In this document: in pieces, positions 54,931 through 60,911 of the stretch
Layout of the letters: each line of letters starts with the position of its first letter
How positions within the stretch are numbered: position 1 is the first letter of the stretch
Assembly (NCBI GenBank): GCA_019828545.1
Contig: JACVRA010000108.1
Span: forward strand, 1 to 60,911
DNA from: Paracamarosporium sp. OC-R06-R3
Taxonomy: Eukaryota; Ascomycota; Dothideomycetes; Pleosporales; Didymosphaeriaceae
Length of the DNA: 60,911 nucleotides
Reading direction: 5' to 3'
Position numbers and translations under genes: made by a program
Notes under the pieces: generated by a model
What the model was told of the DNA's origin: nothing
Databases searched by the model: none
What the model saw: the letters and a program-made list of their open reading frames with translations, nothing else

Positions 54931-56766
54931 ATGGATAGATTTCCTGCCGAGCTTTTGCGCCAAATCGTCGAGGAAATACAACAATCACCGGATCATGAAG
55001 AACCTGAAACTCTCGCCCCACTAACATATATCAACAGCTTCTGGCAAGGTGTTGTTGAGCCATTGATATGGCGCGATATCGCCTTTACCTTTGACGAGTT
55101 TTCTGTTTTCCGCAACCGTTTTACGGATGTCAGTCGTCGGCGGCATCTGAAGACTTTACGCGTCCATCTGAATGATTACTTCCACAACACATTCGATTAC
55201 AGTGATAAAGAACGCGAAGCCAAGAATGATTTTGAACAGGAAATTGAGGATGGAAACGTTGAGAGGCACGATGATGAGGAAAGTAAGACGTTTCCGATAC
55301 AAACACAGTGACACGACCGAATTCTGCGTACAGCTGAACCCAGAATACCCAGACCTTTCGTGCGTGTCGTAGAAACACAAATAACGCTGACTGAATTGTA
55401 GAGCAAAACATGTTCGAAACCCTAGGGCACAGAGTTGATGCTGTGAAAGCGGACCATCATCGATTTTTCGAAGAGATAGGACAGTTGTGGAAGGAGCTCG
55501 CTAGTTGGAACGAGATCCTAAGGCTTACGGACATCTGCATTCATATCAATGGCCACTCTATGTACGATCTCCTGGGACATTTGATGAGATGGAAATGCAA
55601 TTTCCAGACGTATTTCATTGAAGACCCCTGGTTACGGAGTCACAGAGTGATTCCACCAATTAGCCTACCCTCGGTCACGTCGCTCACAGTTTCCGCCTAT
55701 TCGAATATCGACCTCTGGCCTACTATTGTGGGTTGCGACATTGCAAACACCCTCCCGAATATCAAGAAGTTGAAGCTAAACAACTCGGACTACCAGAAAA
55801 AATGGATCCGCCTACGATCTGAGCTCAGAGAAGGTAAGTGGCACTAATCTATGGCTGGTTGCTTCGGGACTGACCAGCATACTCTACTCAGTGCTGGCGG
55901 AGCGTATCGCTGCATTATCACGCACTTCACTCCGTCGCTTCGACCTAAACCTTGATTTCCGGTACGCCATGAATCACGACGTCTGTCCCCAAGGCTTTCT
56001 GCGCAATGGCAAAGATCTGCTCAGCGTGTCTCTCAATGGCTTATTCACCCACGTGACGACGATGTCTCTAAATGTCAATCAGATTTCACCCGCATTGTTC
56101 TAGGACCCTAGCAAGGAAAGTCAAATCCTGCAATGGCCTAACCTTACAGAACTCCACTTGGACACTGGCTTCGAAACAGCATTGGGCAAGTATGCCATGC
56201 GAAACCCTGATGACTATCTCTTAGCCCGCGAACCTTACGTCAAAGACGAGGATTTGTACCGGCTGCGCCCGGATCCAGAACTTGGCTGGTCAGGCGCAGA
56301 AGTTGAGCTGGAGGAGGAAGTAGGCGACTGGCCAGTAGTGATAACCCGCACACGACCCAGTCCTAGCTACTTCGATAAGCTTTCGATTAGCATAGCACGT
56401 GCAGCTAGCTGCATGCCCAAAATCCGAAGCATCACGATCGAATTCGTCTCGTATTGTACTGACCGTGGTGACTGGACGGGACATCACGGTTGGGGCTTTG
56501 CATTCCGCTCGGGATCAGAAGCGAGGTATCCCAAGGCACGCTCCTCTTGGTGTGGATACCCTGCCTCTGATATGTACGCTCTCGACGGACCATACAGAGA
56601 ATGGGACTTTCGATGTGAACTAGATCAACTTGCGTGGGAAGAGCCCGAGGAGGCCAGACGTCTATGGGAGGAAAGGTTTCCTGGGATGGGTTCGAATATT
56701 ATGGTATTCGATTGGTATGAAGAAGGTAGAGATAGCTGGAGGGCAATTACACAGACAGCAGCATGA
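54931..56766 (+). pseudogene. F-box protein with one in-frame amber codon
   Basis: Exons 54931-55282, 55402-55833 and 55892-56766 join in phase (introns 119 and 58 bp) to 552 codons. The N-terminus MDRFPAELLRQIVEEIQQ is an F-box-like helix that would bind Skp1 in an SCF ubiquitin ligase. The rest resembles the divergent leucine-rich ligand region of fungal F-box proteins (LPSVTSLTVSAYSNIDLWPT; MPKIRSITIEFVSY). In exon 3, TAG at 56101-56103 interrupts SPALF-stop-DPSKES, where Trp is expected. All sequence before and after remains clean for 220 further codons, so loss is recent, or the codon is read through. Confidence 0.7.
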
Positions 56767-56847
56767 TGTAGAAAGAATGTTAGAATAGAATTAGTAGAAA
56801 ATCGGGTATTCTTAAAATGCAAACATAGAGAATGCATGCTATCCTGC

Positions 56848-58428
56848 TTACGCCGCTTGCATTTCGACCTCGCTATACTTTCGTTTCCAGATCTTCAGCC
56901 ACATTGGCCCGGGACTTAATGTCGTATTCTCCCTCCTAGTTGGCTCCCACTCAGGGTGTGGTAGTGCGAACTCATACCGCTTCACTAGCGTCGCGATAAG
57001 CACCATCTGCTCCAGATAGCTAATATTCCTACCGATGCAGCCCCTCGCACCCGTACTGAACGGGATGAAAAAGGATTGCAGTTTTTTGCCTTCCTCACCG
57101 AGAAAGCGTTCAGGAATATACGAATCGGGACTGGGGTATATTGAAGGGTTATGATGAACCACGTAAGCAGACATGCTGACGGATGTGTTTCCAGCGATGA
57201 AGTCTCCGCCAATGGTGGTACCAGAGGGGGGTGTGCGTCGAGGGAGGTTGAATGAGACAGGCGGAAGGATGCGTAAGCCCTCGTCCAGGCAGGCACGAAG
57301 GTAAGGCAAATGTTTTACTTTAGAATAAGGCGCAATGACCTCATCCTTACTCAGTGCTTCATCAAGCTCAGCTCTCAACTTTGCAAGGCAGTCCGGATTC
57401 TTCAAGAGGAGGTAGAGCACATTGTTGATCGCGATCCCCGTGGTATCAGAGCCTGCATTCATCATGATACTGATTTCTGCAACGATCTCACCGAACTCGA
57501 GGTTGTGTGGTGTACCCGTCTTTCGATCCTCCATCATAGCGGTGAAGAAGTCGTCGAGCTTCTCGCCTCCTTGATATCGACGGAGACGTGTAGTCGCTCG
57601 GTTATACACGATTCCATCCCAGTCTTTGTTGAGTGCCCAGCACTTACGGTACGTGCGAGAAACGATTTTACTGATACGAACCAGGGCTTCATACCAGTCA
57701 TAGCTCCAGATTAGGTTGGATTGCGCCCAGGCTGTAGCAAAAAGACATTCCCGAAAGGGCACTCTTTTGACAGTTCCATCCCTGGATTCGGATGTCACCA
57801 TGTCATTCCCCTGCTCCAGAAAACCGAGATCCTCGCTGAGCCCGATGTTCGCGATTGCAGATATCGTGAAAAGGTTAGACCACATGCGGTACTCGACATT
57901 GAGATCTTCCTTTTGGGGACGCTGGCCTGCAATGAGCGGCGCGGTGCATTTTGCATCAAATGCTTTGACCATACGTCTAGACATGTCGGATACTTTGTAT
58001 TCCCACGCCTCTAGATTCTTGATCGCATACGCGCTCGACATGGTCTTGCGCTTGCGAGCATGCTCCGCATGATCAACCACATCCGCTAGATGGCTGTGGC
58101 TCCCGGAGAGCTTGACATAGAAAAGATCCTTGTTACACGCCGTTCCATGACCGTATATGCTTTTGATCGCATCCGGATGAGCAAACGACAGGCTGTTAGG
58201 GCCAATTCTAATGATATCGTGTTTGGCGTGGGCTTCTAGGAGTTTGCGAGATCGAAAGCCTCTGTGTGCCTCGTAGATAAATAGCAAATTGGAAATTCCA
58301 GAGAGCCAATGAAGCTGAGGAAATCGTCGAAGGCTTTTAGAATCACGAAAGTACTCGAAGGTTGGTAGTAACGTAAATCTTACAAGAAGAACGACGAGGA
58401 CGAAGACTAACAAGACTGACCAAAACAT
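56848..58428 (-). CDS. Cytochrome P450 monooxygenase
   Basis: An intact single exon of 526 codons. It starts with a membrane anchor (VLLVFVLVVLLVRFTLLPTF). P450 landmarks are complete: oxygen-binding I-helix AGSDTTG, K-helix EGLR in DEGLRILPPV, the PERFLGEEG segment, and the heme loop FSTGARGCIGRN with the ligand Cys464. The text resembles fungal P450s annotated as benzoate 4-monooxygenase-like or pisatin-demethylase-like, but the substrate cannot be told. It lies 263 bp downstream of an ARCA-like factor on the same strand, a possible regulator-enzyme pair. It needs a cytochrome P450 reductase encoded elsewhere. Confidence 0.93.
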   Translation of the reverse strand: MFWSVLLVFVLVVLLVRFTLLPTFEYFRDSKSLRRFPQLHWLSGISNLLFIYEAHRGFRSRKLLEAHAKHDIIRIGPNSLSFAHPDAIKSIYGHGTACNKDLFYVKLSGSHSHLADVVDHAEHARKRKTMSSAYAIKNLEAWEYKVSDMSRRMVKAFDAKCTAPLIAGQRPQKEDLNVEYRMWSNLFTISAIANIGLSEDLGFLEQGNDMVTSESRDGTVKRVPFRECLFATAWAQSNLIWSYDWYEALVRISKIVSRTYRKCWALNKDWDGIVYNRATTRLRRYQGGEKLDDFFTAMMEDRKTGTPHNLEFGEIVAEISIMMNAGSDTTGIAINNVLYLLLKNPDCLAKLRAELDEALSKDEVIAPYSKVKHLPYLRACLDEGLRILPPVSFNLPRRTPPSGTTIGGDFIAGNTSVSMSAYVVHHNPSIYPSPDSYIPERFLGEEGKKLQSFFIPFSTGARGCIGRNISYLEQMVLIATLVKRYEFALPHPEWEPTRRENTTLSPGPMWLKIWKRKYSEVEMQAA

Positions 58429-58691
58429 GATGGATGATTTATGAAAGTCGATAAAGCATCTTGAACCCCGGCTATATATGTATGCTTAGGTGTAAACGAT
58501 GTAAAGCCCATCAGAGCCCACAACAGCATCGTTGAAGATCCATACTTCCATAGTATGTATCGGCGAGTGAAGCCAGTTACAGTTAGCGCTCTACGTCAGT
58601 CTGCGCCAAAGCGCTAATACTGTCTAGGAAAGACTCGCCGGTACCAGGGTAGATACGCTACATGTAGATCACCCAGCTAAGTAGCTGGCCG

Positions 58692-60734
58692 TTATTGCAC
58701 ATCTCTGTTACCCAAATGCCAATGAGCTTCCATGGCTTTGGAAGGCCTCCGCATGAAGCCGGCAAACATATCACTAGTTTTCTCAACAATGTCGAAAAGC
58801 GCCTGTTGTTCTCCGCGATCCGTAAAGAATTCGCCGTATAGCATGATACTTGCTACGGCAAGAAGGAACATCGGCGGCAGTCGGGGACGGCTCAAAGCAG
58901 TTCCACAAAGCTTTCTTATGATAGAACGGACTTGGGCTTCTGCTTTTCGTTGCGCAGCACGATCGTTACTATGGGTACGTTAGCTACTAAGTGGCACAAT
59001 CGAATCTTGGTCTACCTACTCAATCTGAGGGTTTTCCGCAATGAGTATGGCTTGGGAGACTTCAAAAAACTGAATCGACGTCGCTTCGGCATCTGTATTA
59101 TACCAAATTGTTGGAAACATGTCTCCTCTCGACTGGTTGGCATCCTCTGCAAACATCGGGCTGAAATGGTTTGGATTATCCCGCAGTAAAGATCGTTGCT
59201 CGGTTTTTAACTTGTCTATCGTAAGTATTAGCTTATGATGCGAGGAAGTTTAGCAATGCTCTTTCTTTAGTGCACCTACACCATTCCTGTGTTGACCTTG
59301 TTCCCCAGCGCCATTTGGCCACATCTCCGGCATGTAGAATCAGCTTATTCGGAATTGACGCTCTCCTTCGCATATCGGGATCAACAGGCATACGTGGGGG
59401 CTGCTTCTTGAGGATGCAATGGTAAATTTCTTGTCTCATAGCCACCCAGAAAATCGCTCTTGTGAATGGTGACCAAACACGTAGCGACACCGCATTCTCG
59501 AGAATGGAGTGTGCAACTGAAAGGAAATTTACCGAAGGTGATGGATAGACAGACGTTCGGCAAGGAGCTTCAGAATTGGCCTCGGATAGGTCTTCATCCA
59601 TCTCTTCACATTGACGTAGGACGACTGCAGCAGCCATGATGTTTTCCCGATATACGGAATTTTGTATATCATGATAGGCGGAGAGTGCGGGTATACATCT
59701 GAGCATATACTCGACCGAGGTCCAAGCTGTAAGATGAGGCAAATACTGTCCATAGCACTCTACTCCCGTGGATTTAGTGTACTGCGGTCTTCGAATGAGG
59801 TGGCGAGATGCGACTGAGCACACAGCATTACGAAGTGGCGCAGATTGAAGTGCGCGCGCAGAAACACAGAGTTGGAAATGTCTCAAGGGATCGCACAAAT
59901 CGAACTATTTAGCATCAGAATTTCAGTAAGCAATACAAGTGGGGCCCTGTATCGCGTACACAATGCGCAAGCTCTTCTGTGAAGTAACGGATAAGGCAGA
60001 CCTCCTGGACCTGATCAGGTGCCAAAAGGTCGATTTCCTGGTCTACCACTCTGTCTGTAGCCAGTACTTGGCTTATTGTGGTCTCCGTGGTCGTACCAGG
60101 AGTATGTCCTATTACCTCCTCAGGGTTGTTTGCAGAGACGGAAGCCGAATTGACTGAGCTGCATAAATTCTCGCGTGGAGGTGGATGATATGGATGTTCC
60201 GGACGGTATAGTTGCACGATTGGAGGGGCCTGCCCGGGGCTACTGACGATTTGCTGGCTGTATTCGTTCGCTCCAGCAATTGTCTGATTCGCACTAGCTG
60301 CAACTACTGCCGCGGGTGCAGTGGGCTCATCAGATCGCTCTGGTAGGATGACTAGTTAGTGGCTAGTAGACTCAAGGTGTATTGTAAGGTACAGAAACAA
60401 AATTACCGCGAAGGTGATGAATGGTGTTGAGTGTAGGGGTGGTAGACTCGCTTGTCACCCAGTGGCGAAATCTAATTTTTGCAGATCGGACACAGTCGCG
60501 ATTCTTCAGTACACATCGGCGACATTTCGGTGTCTGGTTATCACCTATTCATGTGATCAGATGGCTGCTTCTAGCGTACATCAGTTTCCCCAGACAACCG
60601 ACCTGTTCACTTACATTTGACATGCCTTTCTAAACGGATTCAACTAGATCAGCAAAAGGACAAATCATGACGCTTGGAGTGGTAATACCGCGACATTGTG
60701 AACAAGGAACTATCGAATTGGGCGTGCGAGGCAT
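58692..60734 (-). CDS. ARCA-like Zn2Cys6 transcription factor (seven exons)
   Basis: Exons 60734-60689, 60629-60615, 60544-60407, 60351-59960, 59904-59280, 59215-59020 and 58968-58692 join in perfect phase to 562 aa (introns 51-70 bp). The zinc cluster is assembled only by splicing: CSQCRERHVKC then DNQTPKC and RRCVLKNRDC, exactly C-X2-C-X6-C-X6-C-X2-C-X6-C. Exon 2 is a 15-nt microexon. The fungal-specific C-terminal domain of ARCA-type factors follows: CLIRYFTEELAHC-FDLCDPL across an intron, APLRNAVCSVASRHLIR, KLKTEQRSLLRDNPNHFSPM and RPRLPPMFLLAVASIMLYGE. The product should be a nuclear DNA-binding regulator. The conserved RYF.E.L..WFDLCD block shows Cys in place of the usual Trp at the exon 4-5 junction. 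Confidence 0.9.
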
Positions 60735-60883
60735 GCTCACGCCCGTAGCCAGCGTCGCAGAATGTCTGCAAAGACGAAATCCGGCGACGCCTACCTTATA
60801 TGGTAGGTTTGGCCGGAACGCGGGGAAGGTGTCGGGCCGTGCATGTTGTCGGCGACACTTATTGTCGTTTTCGAAATACCGTA

Positions 60884-60911
60884 ACGTGTCCGTGCACCCA
60901 ATGCACGGATT
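60884..60911 (+). mobile_element. 5' terminal inverted repeat of a second pogo/Fot1-type transposon
   Basis: TA at 60882-60883 is followed by ACGTGTCCGTGCACC and continues to the window edge. It aligns with the reverse complement of the left-edge terminus at 23 of 28 bases, both directly after TA. The element continues beyond the window and has the same orientation as the left one. Confidence 0.65.

Overview
This window reads as a filamentous ascomycete nuclear chromosome, most likely a dothideomycete (the class is an inference). The grounds are spliced genes with short GT-AG introns (mostly 42-98 bp, CTAAC/CTGAC-type branch points), fungus-specific families (Zn2Cys6 factors, HET domains, PTH11/rhodopsin-like membrane proteins, ARCA-like factors, an ArAE/FUSC exporter, an SRPK-like kinase), and decayed repeats whose damage is biased to CpA-to-TpA changes, as left by repeat-induced point mutation (RIP). 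Exon boundaries below were read by hand from splice signals and reading-frame continuity.

Layout. 1-516: 3' end of a decayed pogo/Fot1-type DNA transposon with its terminal inverted repeat. 0.8-4.2 kb: a HET-domain relic and a small two-TM membrane protein. 5.1-10.4 kb: a TPR protein, signal peptide peptidase and a disordered protein. 12.3-15.5 kb: a rhodopsin-like membrane protein carrying one amber codon, and an RCC1-like protein. 17-24.3 kb: a small basic protein, a six-exon SRPK-like kinase, an Ifi-6-16-like membrane protein and an uncharacterised protein with a nucleotidyltransferase-like signature. 24.7-31 kb: a Nudix hydrolase, a decayed FUSC exporter and a truncated PTH11-like gene. 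31.6-35 kb: a secreted BBE-type FAD oxidoreductase and a protein tentatively resembling the cucumopine-synthase helical-bundle family.

35.6-44.8 kb holds the most coherent unit: 5-oxoprolinase divergently paired with an allantoate-type MFS permease, followed by a Zn2Cys6 activator. The shared promoter has two CGG-N7-CCG sites, and the activator promoter carries a MITE with TAA target duplications. It looks like a pyroglutamate/cyclic-amide uptake and catabolism cluster.

45.6-47.7 kb encodes a trypsin-like protein with a His/Asp/Ser triad. 48-54 kb is a graveyard of ankyrin, HET, CPFYK-type zinc-finger and caspase-like pieces, probably remains of a fungal immune/incompatibility locus. 54.9-60.7 kb has an F-box gene with one amber codon, an intact P450 and an intact seven-exon ARCA-like Zn2Cys6 factor. 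The window ends in the 5' inverted repeat of a second transposon of the same family and orientation as the one at the left edge.

A unifying observation is that the disabling nonsense codons seen in otherwise readable genes are all TAG where Trp or Gln is expected, each explained by one CpA-to-TpA transition, matching the Gln-to-stop changes in the left transposase.
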